DNA of 43,238 nt from contig CAYZIC010000013.1 of the NCBI GenBank assembly GCA_964478335.1, forward strand, positions 1-43,238, given 5' to 3'. Numbering within the stretch: position 1 is the stretch's first letter; each line of letters opens with the position of its first letter. The notes under the pieces are model-generated. The model made no database searches. It was not told the DNA's origin and worked only from the letters and a program-made list of their open reading frames with translations. Below are positions 1 through 7,995 of the stretch, piece by piece. This DNA comes from CAYZIC01 sp964478335 (GTDB lineage: Bacteria; Verrucomicrobiota; Kiritimatiellia; RFP12; DVOR01). Made by a program: the position numbers and the translations under genes.

Positions 1-84
1 CTTGACTGTCGCTGCGCTCCGCTTGACTGTCGCTGCGCTCCGCTTGACTGTCGCTGCGCTCCGCTTGACTGTCGCTACGCTCCT
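1..84. repeat. 21-bp tandem repeat, four copies
   Basis: Four head-to-tail copies of a 21-bp unit beginning CTTGACTGTCGC and ending CGCTCCG. The first three are identical; the fourth has GCTACG for GCTGCG and a changed last base. The array starts at the window edge, so more copies may lie to the left. The 21-bp period equals that of the hairpin arrays elsewhere in the window, though this unit is not itself a clean palindrome. Confidence 0.9.
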
Positions 85-122
85 GCTAGCTTAGGGTCTG
101 TCTGGGCGAGGGTCGCCTCCCA

Positions 123-191
123 CCCTAAAACCCCGAGCCAGACGTGCCCGTCCGGCTACCGAACAAGTATGCACGCTCACCTCACACGCCG
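123..191. repeat. Dispersed spacer repeat A, copy 1
   Basis: A 69-bp stretch (contains CCCGAGCCAGACGT and GAACAAGTATGCACGC) is repeated almost exactly at 41957-42025, with one or two substitutions. A shorter related copy (GGGCGAGGGTCGCCTCCCACCC ... AGCCAGACGTGGCAGTCCGG) lies near 17661-17720. No coding function is evident. Confidence 0.9.
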
Positions 192-271
192 CAGGCGCCC
201 CTCTCTTAAGCTACCCGTGGCCGCAGGCCTCCTCTCTCTCTGGCTGCAACGGCTCTGTGTAGCAAGCGATG

Positions 272-336
272 ACACGGCTGCGCCGTGTGCGGGAACCGCC
301 TACGGCGGTGCGGGAACAGGCTACGCCTGTGCGAGG
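272..336. repeat. Covarying hairpin array 1 (21-bp period)
   Basis: Three consecutive perfect hairpins: ACACGGC-TGC-GCCGTGT (272-288), ACCGCC-TAC-GGCGGT (295-309) and ACAGGC-TAC-GCCTGT (316-330). They are separated by GCGGGA linkers (289-294, 310-315) and followed by GCGAGG (331-336). Stem sequences differ but both arms of each remain complementary; linkers and loops are constant. Related arrays lie at 34504-34609 and, in reverse orientation, 43141-43238. Confidence 0.9.
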
Positions 337-640
337 ACGCCTCGCTCCGCTGACTGCGGTCGCAGACCGCTCTTCCTCGAACTCTAGACTCGAACTCGGA
401 AGTGAAACGAGTAAGCAAGCTCGAAGAGCGCAGTGGCGAGATTGAGGCTTAGACAAGTACGCAGTACTTGAGCGACCGAGCCGTAGGCGACCGAGCGGTC
501 AACTAGGAGGCGTAGCCTCCTCCCACTGTCCACTGTTCACTGCGAGGCCTCGCCTCGCTCCGCTCTTCCTGGAACTGGCACTCGAAACTGAAACTAAAAA
601 GTGGGCGAGCTTGTTCGCTCACTTTTTCCCTCGCTTTGCT
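337..640. repeat. Mosaic repeat spacer upstream of rpoD
   Basis: A non-coding spacer built from short modules seen elsewhere. The hairpin GCGGTC-GCA-GACCGC (356-370) followed by a CTCTTCCT module recurs near 6531 and 32899. A run of GAACT/GAAACT words follows. The hairpin AGGAGGC-GTA-GCCTCCT lies at 505-521. Around 596-629 an imperfect hairpin with flanking A and T runs could act as a weak terminator before the rpoD promoter. The small ORFs here look like by-products of the repeats. Confidence 0.75.
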
Positions 641-650
641 TACTCTGCTA

Positions 651-679
651 TTGACTTTTGCAAGGAGTTGTGCTAAATT
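651..679 (+). promoter_or_regulatory. Sigma-70 promoter of rpoD
   Basis: The -35 box TTGACT (651-656) and -10 box TAAATT (674-679) are 17 bp apart, with a TG one base before the -10 (extended -10). It sits about 75 bp before the rpoD start codon. Confidence 0.75.
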
Positions 680-756
680 ATGGCTTGCTTTTCTAATAGG
701 TGAGGTGTATCCTCGTCTAAAAAGCATCTATTTATTACTCAAAGGAGCGCATCTAT

Positions 757-3228
757 ATGGCCGAAAAAAAGAAATCTGTAGCCGCTAAATCTACCGTTAA
801 GTCTGTCTCGAAATCAGCGAAGACTGAGAATCCTGACGCGCTTAAAAAGCCTACTGCTAAGGCTACTAAGGTCGCTCCTGCTACAAAGGCTGCTACTAAA
901 AAGGCTCCTGCTAAGGCTGAGAAGCCTGCGGCTAAGAAACCTGCTGCTAAGGCTGAGAAGCTTGCGGTTAAGAAACCCGCGGCTAAGATCGAGAAGCCTG
1001 CTGCTAAGAAACCTGCGGCTAAGAAGGTTGCGCCTGCTAAGGTCGCTGAGCCAGTGGTCGAGGTGACTCCTGTCGAGGTGGCTCCTGTTAAGGTGAAGAA
1101 GCCTGTTAGAAAGTCTAAGAAGGCTGCTCTTGAGGAGGCTGTGCTCGAGAAGAAGGTCGCAATGATGCCTAGTAAGATGGCTCACAAGATTACAATGGCG
1201 ACGGCGAATGTCTTGGATGATGATGAGGAGGATGCTTTTGACAATGTCGATGTGGACTCGATCTCTGAGGATGATTTGGCTAATCTCTCGACGAAGGTTT
1301 TGACGAGTGAGTCTGTCGGTGGTACGATGTATGACCGCAATTTGCATGGTGAGATCTCGTCAATGGATATCCCCTCTGAGGAGGAGGAGGCGGATCGATT
1401 TGCTGCTACTCATGATGCTGAGGATGATGATGATCTGGAGATGAAGCCGATCAATACTGCTGGGCTCGATGATGATTCGGTCTTTGTCGGGGCACCGCAC
1501 CATGAGGGCGGGGTCGATCGTGAGGAATGCCGTCGCCGTCTCAAGGAATTGGCCCGTATCGCGGAGGCTCAGGGGGGATTTTTGACCTTTGAGTCGGTCA
1601 ATGAATTGCTCCCGGAGAGTGTCATTAAGGATACTGATATCGAGATCTATCTCACGCTCTTGCGTAAGATGAATGTCGAGCTGATCGAGGCTGCTGATGA
1701 GGAACGCTACAAGACGGAGCATAACTCTGATGAACCGCGTGGCAAGGGGGATCGGTTGGACTTTTATGACGATCCGATCCGTATGTACTTGCATCAAATG
1801 GGCCAGGTGCCGCTCTTGACGCGTGAGCAGGAGGGCTCGATCTGTCAGCGTATCGAGAGTGCGGAGATCCGTGTGCGGGCGCTCTTTAATTTGATGGCTT
1901 TTGCCCCTAAAATGTATCTCGATGTCTTGGATCGATTGGATAATGGGTCGGAACGTTTCGACCGGGTGGTGACCGATCGCTATGGCGATAGCCGTGATAC
2001 CTATGTGGAGGAGGTCAAGGCTTTTAAGCCGGGACTCCAGACTCTGGCTACCGAGATGGAGGCGGCTTATGCTGCGCTGGGTAAGGTCAATGCTAAAATC
2101 CAGGATGTCAAGGATGGCGCTGCGCCTAAACGTGGCCGCGCTAAGGCTAAAAAGAATGAGGTCGTAATCCCAACTAATCTGATCAATGCTCAACAAAAGG
2201 CGCAAGCGCATATCAATGATCTCTCGGTTAAGCTGGTCGAGCTCTATGATAAGCTACAATTTAAACAAAAGATGTTGGAGGCGCTCTGCACGGAGGCGGA
2301 TGATACCAAGTTTAAGCCCTATCGAACGCTAATCAATGAGCACAAGCGCGTGCTCAAGCAGGGTGGCCAATCTAAAAAACGCCAAGACCAATTGGCTAAC
2401 TTGACCAAGCGTATGGCCAACTTGGAGCAGACTTTTGGTATGCGCGCGGCGGACTTTATGGGCCTCTTTGAGGAGCTACGTAAGGAGCTTAAGAGCGGGT
2501 CGGCTGCGCGTACGGAAATGGTCGCAGCGAACTTGCGATTGGTCATCTCAATCGTCAAAAAGTACATGAACCGCGGGCTGTCTTTCCTCGATCTGATCCA
2601 AGAGGGTAACACGGGCTTGATGAAGGCTGTGGAAAAGTTTGAGTATCGTCGTGGTTATAAATTCTCTACCTACGCAACGTGGTGGATCCGCCAGGCGGCG
2701 ACGCGTGCAATCGCGGACCAGGCGCGGACCATTCGTATCCCGGTGCATATGATCGAGACCATCAATCGACTCTTGCGTATCCAAAAGAAGCTCGTCCAGG
2801 AGCTCGGCCGTGAGCCGACTCCGGAGGAGGCTGCTGAGGAGATGGGCATCGCGGTCGAGCGTGTCCGCGCGGTCTATCGTATGGCACAACAACCGATTTC
2901 TCTCCAAAGCCCGGTGGGCGATGGCGATGATGCCTATTTCGGGGACTTCCTCCCGGATTCGTCCGCTGAAAGCCCTCTCGAAAAAACCGCTCAAAGTATG
3001 CTTAAGGATCGTATCCAGGGCATCTTGGGCACGCTGACTGACCGCGAAAAGCAGGTCTTGGATTACCGTTTCGGGTTGACCGATGGCTACTCAAGAACGC
3101 TCGAAGAGGTCGGGAAGCTCTTTCATGTGACGCGTGAACGTATCCGCCAGATCGAAGCCAAGGCGCTGCGTAAACTCCGTCACCCCACTCGTATGCGGGG
3201 CCTCTCTGGCTTTATTGATACCAAATAA
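757..3228 (+). CDS. rpoD: RNA polymerase sigma factor RpoD (sigma-70) with Lys/Ala-rich tail
   Basis: The housekeeping sigma factor, which directs RNA polymerase to -35/-10 promoters. The 823-residue product is long for the family. Residues 1 to about 130 are Lys/Ala/Pro-rich with KPAAKK-type repeats resembling histone H1, followed by an acidic stretch to about 240. A region 1.1-like segment follows (about 262-315), then region 1.2 from about 335 (DPIRMYLHQMGQVPLLT) and a non-conserved insert. Region 2 starts near 590 (NLRLVISIVKKYMNRGLSFL, then the YATWWIRQA melting helix). Region 3 follows, and region 4 starts near 758, ending in the ERIRQIEAKALRKLRHP recognition helix. The start is supported by AAAGGAG (741-747), 9 nt before the ATG. 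The sigma core is certain; a DNA- or RNA-binding role for the tail is inference. Confidence 0.97.
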   Translation: MAEKKKSVAAKSTVKSVSKSAKTENPDALKKPTAKATKVAPATKAATKKAPAKAEKPAAKKPAAKAEKLAVKKPAAKIEKPAAKKPAAKKVAPAKVAEPVVEVTPVEVAPVKVKKPVRKSKKAALEEAVLEKKVAMMPSKMAHKITMATANVLDDDEEDAFDNVDVDSISEDDLANLSTKVLTSESVGGTMYDRNLHGEISSMDIPSEEEEADRFAATHDAEDDDDLEMKPINTAGLDDDSVFVGAPHHEGGVDREECRRRLKELARIAEAQGGFLTFESVNELLPESVIKDTDIEIYLTLLRKMNVELIEAADEERYKTEHNSDEPRGKGDRLDFYDDPIRMYLHQMGQVPLLTREQEGSICQRIESAEIRVRALFNLMAFAPKMYLDVLDRLDNGSERFDRVVTDRYGDSRDTYVEEVKAFKPGLQTLATEMEAAYAALGKVNAKIQDVKDGAAPKRGRAKAKKNEVVIPTNLINAQQKAQAHINDLSVKLVELYDKLQFKQKMLEALCTEADDTKFKPYRTLINEHKRVLKQGGQSKKRQDQLANLTKRMANLEQTFGMRAADFMGLFEELRKELKSGSAARTEMVAANLRLVISIVKKYMNRGLSFLDLIQEGNTGLMKAVEKFEYRRGYKFSTYATWWIRQAATRAIADQARTIRIPVHMIETINRLLRIQKKLVQELGREPTPEEAAEEMGIAVERVRAVYRMAQQPISLQSPVGDGDDAYFGDFLPDSSAESPLEKTAQSMLKDRIQGILGTLTDREKQVLDYRFGLTDGYSRTLEEVGKLFHVTRERIRQIEAKALRKLRHPTRMRGLSGFIDTK

Positions 3229-3245
3229 TTGGTGCGATTGTGCGT

Positions 3246-3287
3246 GGCGGTCGCCCGACCGCCCCTCGCTACTGGTGGGGATTTTTT
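3246..3287 (+). terminator. Probable terminator after rpoD
   Basis: A GGCGGTC/GACCGCC hairpin (from 3246) is followed by a second CCCC...GGGG stem and ATTTTTT ending at 3287. It lies 18 bp after the rpoD stop. The exact stem choice is uncertain. Confidence 0.5.
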
Positions 3288-3361
3288 GTCCTAGTTGGCT
3301 TCTGCTCACCCAAGAGGGATATCCCCCTCGATTACCTATAAATAAGAAAGATACCTAATTA

Positions 3362-3739
3362 ATGAACCTATCTACCTTGATCCAAAACCCTATCGCAATC
3401 GGTATTGCCCTCGCTGTCATCGCTGTCATTGCAATCGTTGTACTCTTCCTCAAGAAGCTCCCTGCTGCATCTGGCGATGCTGAAGAGATCGAGATCTATG
3501 TCGGCAACTTGAGCTATGATATGACCAATGAACAGCTCCGCAAGGAATTCGCTCGCTATGGTAAGGTCAAGTCTGCTCGTGTCATTGAGAACCGCTTTAA
3601 CCACAAGTCCAAGGGCTTTGGCTTTGTCATCATGATCTATCGTAATGAAGCCGAAGCTGCCGTCAAGGCCCTCCACGACAAGTCTGTCATGGGTCGTAAA
3701 TTGCGCGTCAATGAAGCTAAGAATAAGTCTCGCGACTAA
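3362..3739 (+). CDS. Membrane-anchored RRM RNA-binding protein
   Basis: A 125-residue protein. Residues about 10-30 (IAIGIALAVIAVIAIVVLFL) form one strongly hydrophobic helix followed by KK, consistent with an N-terminal membrane anchor and a cytoplasmic C-terminal domain. Residues 43-120 are a canonical RNA recognition motif with RNP2 IYVGNL (45-50) and RNP1 KGFGFVIM (84-91), whose aromatics normally stack on RNA bases. Bacterial RRM proteins are usually small and soluble; the membrane helix is the unusual part. No strong Shine-Dalgarno precedes the ATG. A start at a later codon would remove the anchor, but the only other Met (near residue 54) lies inside the RRM. Its RNA targets are unknown. 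It lies between rpoD and glgP on the same strand. Confidence 0.88.
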   Translation: MNLSTLIQNPIAIGIALAVIAVIAIVVLFLKKLPAASGDAEEIEIYVGNLSYDMTNEQLRKEFARYGKVKSARVIENRFNHKSKGFGFVIMIYRNEAEAAVKALHDKSVMGRKLRVNEAKNKSRD

Positions 3740-3794
3740 TTCCTTATCGCCCCTCACTACATTCATCCAATAACCTCGCATAAAAGGATTGATT

Positions 3795-6281
3795 ATGGCT
3801 ACTCCTACTGTGAAAAAGGCAACCAAAAAGGTTGCAGATCCCCGTGCCGATTTGACCGCTGAAGGCCTCGTCAGAGACTTCTTGTGGAATATGCGCTTTA
3901 ATATCGTCAAGTCTGACACGCGCTCAACTGATCGTGACCGCTACAATGCGCTCGCTTTGGCTGTCAGAGATCGTATCGTCGACCGCTGGATGGCGACGCA
4001 GGACTCTTACCGCACGGCTAAGGTCAAGCGGGTCTACTATTTATCGCTCGAATTCCTCATCGGCCGTCTCTTGGGTAACAATGTGATTAACTTGCAGCTC
4101 GAGGAGCAATGCCGAGAAGCTATGGCTGAAATGGGCCTCGACTGGAATCGCCTCCGTGACTATGAGTCTGATGCGGGCCTCGGTAATGGCGGCCTTGGCC
4201 GTTTGGCGGCCTGTTTCTTGGATTCGCTCGCGACCCTCAATCTCCCAGCTATGGGCTATGGTATTCGCTACAACTATGGTATCTTTAATCAGCGTATCGT
4301 CAATGGCGAGCAATTCGAAGAACCCGACGCTTGGTTGAAGTATGGCTACCCTTGGGAAATCCAGCGCCCTGAATATGCCAACCCGATCTCCTTTGGTGGT
4401 CATGTCGAGCACTACACGGGCAAGTCTGGCCAAGATGAATGGGTCTGGATCCCTGATCACCAGGTCATGGCTGTCCCCTATGATTTGCCTATCGTCGGCT
4501 ACAAGGGCACCACCGTCGGCACGCTCCGCCTCTGGTCGGCTCAGGCGATGAATGCCTTTAACCTCGCGGACTTTAACAAGGGTGACTATGTCGAGGCTGT
4601 CCAGACTCAGGTCCATGCAGAAAACCTCACCAAGGTCCTGTACCCCAATGACTCCACCATGGCGGGTAAGGAATTGCGCCTCCGTCAGCAATACTTCTTT
4701 GTCGCGGGATCGGTCTATGATATCTTCCGCCGTTTCAAGGAAGAGGGCCACGCATTTGAGCACCTCCCTCGTCACGTCTTTATCCAGCTCAACGATACTC
4801 ACCCCACGCTCGTCATCCCGGAATTGATGCGTGTCTTGGTCGATATCGAGGGTATGAATTGGGATGAAGCTTGGAAGCTGACCCGCGCTTGCACTGGCTA
4901 CACCAACCACACTGTCTTGCCTGAAGCCCTCGAACGCTGGCCCATCCAAATGCTCGAGCGCATCTTGCCTCGTCATATGCAGATCATTTACGAGATCAAC
5001 TCGCGCTTCCTCTCGCACATCTCCAAGCTTTTCCCTGGCGACAATGCTCGCCTCTCTCGCATGAGCTTGATCGATGAGAGCGGTGAACGCTACGTGCGTA
5101 TGGCTAACCTCTGTTTGGTCGGTACCTCTGCTGTCAATGGCGTGGCTGCTCTCCACTCACAAATCCTCACTGATACCATCTTTAAGGATTTCTATGAGAT
5201 CATGCCGGAGCACTTTAGCAACAAGACCAATGGTATCACCCAGCGTCGTTGGCTCCTCAAGGCTAACCCCAAACTCGCGGCTTTGATCACCTCTAAGATC
5301 GGCGACAATTGGATCACCAAGCTCAACGAGCTCAAGAAGCTCGAAGCTTTTTGCGATGACAAGGATTTCCTCCAAGCTTTCGCAGATATCAAGCACGAAA
5401 ACAAGGTCAACCTCGCGAATGTGATCTTTAATACCCTCGGGATTCAGGTCGCGCCGGATGCCCTCTTTGACGTCCAGGTTAAGCGGTTGCATGAATACAA
5501 GCGTCAGCTCTTGCTCGTGCTCTATATCATCATCCTCTTTAACCGCATCCTCGAAAACCCCGAGAAGGAAGTCCAACCGCGTGTCTTCATCTTTGGCGCG
5601 AAGGCTGCTCCTGGCTACCAGGTCGCTAAGCTGATCATCCGATTGATCCACGGTGTGGCTGATGTCGTCAACAATCACCCGCTCGTTAAGGGCCGTATTG
5701 CTGTCGTCTTTATGCCGGACTATCGTGTCTCGCTCGCTGAAAAGATCATCCCGGCTGCCGATGTCTCCGAACAGATCTCGCTCGCTGGTACTGAGGCCTC
5801 TGGTACGGGCAACATGAAGCTCATGCTCAATGGTGCGCTCACCGTCGGTACCATGGATGGCGCAAATGTCGAGATCCACGAGGAGGTCGGTGAGGACAAT
5901 ATCTTTATCTTTGGTATGAAGACCGAAGAGGTCGATGTCAACCGTGCAACCTACAATTCCAGAGAAGAGGCCAACCTTAACCCTGAGATTAAGCAAGCAC
6001 TCGAAATGATCCGCCGCAATGTCTTTAGCTTGATGACGCCGGGGATCTTTGACCCGATCTTGCGTAACTTGCTTGACTTTAATGACTACTATATGCTCAT
6101 TAAGGACTTGCCCTCGTATATGGCAACTCAAGATGCTGTCGCGGCTAAGTACCAAGACCGTGAGGCTTGGCTCAAGTCGTCCTTGCTCAACGTGGCTCGC
6201 GCTGGTAAGTTCTCCTCGGACCGTACCATCCAAGAGTACGCTGACGAGATCTGGCACTTGCCTGCCTACACGGTGCGCTAA
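3795..6281 (+). CDS. glgP: Glycogen/starch phosphorylase
   Basis: Releases glucose-1-phosphate from alpha-1,4-glucan using phosphate and pyridoxal phosphate (PLP). The 828-residue product has full family length (GT35). Visible signatures are the N-terminal VYYLSLEFLIGR block, GNGGLGRLAACFLDS, and the PLP site EASGTGNMK with the Schiff-base lysine near residue 675, then LNGALTVGTMDGANVEI. I chose ATG 3795 rather than TTG 3789 because AAAGG (3784-3788) is well spaced to the ATG. A short Lys-rich N-terminus (KKATKKVAD) precedes the catalytic fold. It probably supplies hexose phosphate from glycogen for glycolysis; a phosphofructokinase lies at 35999. A strong terminator follows directly. Confidence 0.96.
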   Translation: MATPTVKKATKKVADPRADLTAEGLVRDFLWNMRFNIVKSDTRSTDRDRYNALALAVRDRIVDRWMATQDSYRTAKVKRVYYLSLEFLIGRLLGNNVINLQLEEQCREAMAEMGLDWNRLRDYESDAGLGNGGLGRLAACFLDSLATLNLPAMGYGIRYNYGIFNQRIVNGEQFEEPDAWLKYGYPWEIQRPEYANPISFGGHVEHYTGKSGQDEWVWIPDHQVMAVPYDLPIVGYKGTTVGTLRLWSAQAMNAFNLADFNKGDYVEAVQTQVHAENLTKVLYPNDSTMAGKELRLRQQYFFVAGSVYDIFRRFKEEGHAFEHLPRHVFIQLNDTHPTLVIPELMRVLVDIEGMNWDEAWKLTRACTGYTNHTVLPEALERWPIQMLERILPRHMQIIYEINSRFLSHISKLFPGDNARLSRMSLIDESGERYVRMANLCLVGTSAVNGVAALHSQILTDTIFKDFYEIMPEHFSNKTNGITQRRWLLKANPKLAALITSKIGDNWITKLNELKKLEAFCDDKDFLQAFADIKHENKVNLANVIFNTLGIQVAPDALFDVQVKRLHEYKRQLLLVLYIIILFNRILENPEKEVQPRVFIFGAKAAPGYQVAKLIIRLIHGVADVVNNHPLVKGRIAVVFMPDYRVSLAEKIIPAADVSEQISLAGTEASGTGNMKLMLNGALTVGTMDGANVEIHEEVGEDNIFIFGMKTEEVDVNRATYNSREEANLNPEIKQALEMIRRNVFSLMTPGIFDPILRNLLDFNDYYMLIKDLPSYMATQDAVAAKYQDREAWLKSSLLNVARAGKFSSDRTIQEYADEIWHLPAYTVR

Positions 6282-6287
6282 GCCCCG

Positions 6288-6326
6288 CACAAAAAAGCCG
6301 CTCGCAAGAGCGGCTTTTTTTGTGCA
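6288..6326 (+). terminator. Rho-independent terminator after glgP
   Basis: GCACAAAAAAGCCGCTC pairs with GAGCGGCTTTTTTTGTGC around a GCAA loop. It starts 6 bp past the glgP stop. A and T flanks make it potentially bidirectional. Confidence 0.92.
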
Positions 6327-6329
6327 GGG

Positions 6330-6600
6330 TACGGCTCGCTGCACTCGCCGTGCGGGCGGCTGCGCTCCGCTTGATGGTCGCTGCGCTCCTCTCTTACGCT
6401 GCAACGGCTCTGCGCTCTTAAATAAGCGGGGTGTGGGAAGCAATCCCTCCACTGCTACTAGGACTATCAACTAGCACTAGGAGGCGCAGCCTCCTCCCTC
6501 TGCGGGAGATAATCTGGCAGTCCTACGCTGACTGCGGTCGTAGATCGCTCTTCCTGGAACTCGAACTTGAAACTGGAACTAGATGACTCTGTCATCTCCC
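6330..6600. repeat. Mosaic repeat spacer glgP-argJ
   Basis: Contains the CGCTGCGCTC palindrome-like words and a copy of repeat B. Repeat B runs AATAAGCGGGGTGTGGGAAG, CTATCAACTAGCACTAGG, AGGAGGCGCAGCCTCCT, then CTGCGGGAGATAATCTGGCA. It is shared with 32338-32445 and 34935-35050. The GACTGCGGTCG...CTCTTCCTGG module (6529-6559) is shared with 351-377 and 32899-32923. No credible gene. Confidence 0.85.
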
Positions 6601-6701
6601 TTTGTGATACAATCCTCTGCAGCCGCCTGCTTGATTTTGACAAGTTTATGGCGTTTTTGTCTAAAAGGGGGCAAAAAAAGGCGATTTGTACCTTTTTTGT
6701 G

Positions 6702-6730
6702 TCGACAGGGGATAGCTTTTGTGGCATACT
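6702..6730 (+). promoter_or_regulatory. Probable promoter of the arg operon
   Basis: TCGACA (6702-6707) and CATACT (6725-6730) are 17 bp apart, with TG one base before the -10 (extended -10). The predicted start lies about 29 nt before the argJ ATG, leaving no room for a riboswitch. Confidence 0.6.
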
Positions 6731-6765
6731 ACATCTATCTCACTTGTAAAAGGATTGTACCAAAA

Positions 6766-7983
6766 ATGATTTCGTTTCCTGAAAGAACTGGCGGCGTGAC
6801 GGCTGCGCAGGGTTTTAAAGCAGCTGGTGTACCAGCCGGTATTAAGTATCAGGAGCGCCGCGATGTGGCGCTCTTAGTGTCTAGTGTGCCTTGTGCTGCT
6901 GCGGGTGTCTTTACGACGAATCAGGTTGCTGCAGCGCCGGTCGTGCTCGATCGTGCTAAATTGGCTGCGACTGGTTTCTGTCAGGCTTTTGTGATCAATA
7001 GTGGCTGTGCAAATGCTTGCACGGGCCAGCAGGGCTTGGCTGATGCGCAGGCTGTGACTGAGGCTGTGGCAGCAGATCTCCAAATCGATCCGGCGCATAC
7101 GTGGATCGCTTCTACGGGGGTGATCGGGGCGTTGTTGCCCGTCGATCGCATGATCGCGGGCGCTCATGCTGCTGCTCAGTGTCTCTCTGTGGAGGGTGGC
7201 GATGATGCTGCTCATGCCATCATGACGACTGATACGGTCGATAAGCAGGCTGCGGTGACGTGTGTCATCGATGGTCAGATAATTACAATCGGGGGTATGT
7301 GCAAGGGTGCTGGTATGATCGAGCCGATGATGGCGACGATGTTGGCCTTTGTCACAACTGATGCGGCTGTGGATCAGGCTTGGCTCCAGGAGGCTTTGAC
7401 GCAAGCTGCCAATATGAGCTTTAATCGAGTCGTCGTTGATGGCGATGAGAGCACCAATGATACGTTGGTCTTGTTGGCTAATGGTGTGGCTGGTAACCAG
7501 CCGCTCAATGCGACTCACCCTGAGGCGGAGACCTTTTTGGCGGCGCTTAAGCAGCTCTGTCTCTCGCTGGCGAAGCAGATCGTGATGGATGGCGAGGGTG
7601 TGAGCAAGTTTGTCACGGTCTCGGTCTCTGGTGCGCAATCCAATGAGGATGCTCACACGGTCGCCCGTGCAATTGCGCGTTCTCCACTGGTCAAGACGTC
7701 GTGGTTTGGCGTGGATCCGAACTGGGGTCGTGTGATTTGTGCGACGGGCTATGCTGGTGTCGCGGTCGATCCAGAGAAGATCCGCATCTGCTACGGGCCA
7801 ATCTGTGCTTACGACTGTGGTCGTGTGGCTGACCAAGCGACGCTGGACCAAATGAAAGCACTCATGCAGGCGAGAGCCTTTGAGGTTTCTGTGGATTTGG
7901 GCTCTGGCTCGGGCTTTGATCAAGTCTATACGTGCGACTTGACCTTTAAGTATGTCGAGATCAATGCCGAGTACACGACTTAA
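6766..7983 (+). CDS. argJ: Bifunctional ornithine acetyltransferase / N-acetylglutamate synthase
   Basis: Transfers acetyl from N-acetylornithine to glutamate, completing the recycling arginine pathway, and may also acetylate glutamate from acetyl-CoA. The 405-residue length fits the family. ArgJ is made as a precursor that cuts itself before a threonine in a KGxGMIxPxMATM motif. Here KGAGMIEPMMATMLAF places that residue at about Thr191, giving alpha and beta chains. I chose ATG 6766 because the sequence MISFPERTGGVTAAQGFKA matches the family's usual start; the longer frame upstream would overlap the promoter. First gene of argJ-argB-argD-argG, 12 bp before argB. Confidence 0.95.
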   Translation: MISFPERTGGVTAAQGFKAAGVPAGIKYQERRDVALLVSSVPCAAAGVFTTNQVAAAPVVLDRAKLAATGFCQAFVINSGCANACTGQQGLADAQAVTEAVAADLQIDPAHTWIASTGVIGALLPVDRMIAGAHAAAQCLSVEGGDDAAHAIMTTDTVDKQAAVTCVIDGQIITIGGMCKGAGMIEPMMATMLAFVTTDAAVDQAWLQEALTQAANMSFNRVVVDGDESTNDTLVLLANGVAGNQPLNATHPEAETFLAALKQLCLSLAKQIVMDGEGVSKFVTVSVSGAQSNEDAHTVARAIARSPLVKTSWFGVDPNWGRVICATGYAGVAVDPEKIRICYGPICAYDCGRVADQATLDQMKALMQARAFEVSVDLGSGSGFDQVYTCDLTFKYVEINAEYTT

Positions 7984-7995
7984 GGAGTGATGATT

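Noticed and set aside
169..456. Small ORFs in the repeat spacers (also 32043-32813, 34519-34773, 41766-42200)
   Set aside because: Their Arg/Ala/Pro/Ser-rich products are translated palindromes. They lack ribosome binding sites, overlap in many frames and are not recognisable.
5157..6470. Long antisense reading frames opposite glgP, argJ, smc and others
   Set aside because: They mirror strongly biased coding genes on the other strand. Long open antisense frames are expected from that codon bias, and none resembles a protein family.
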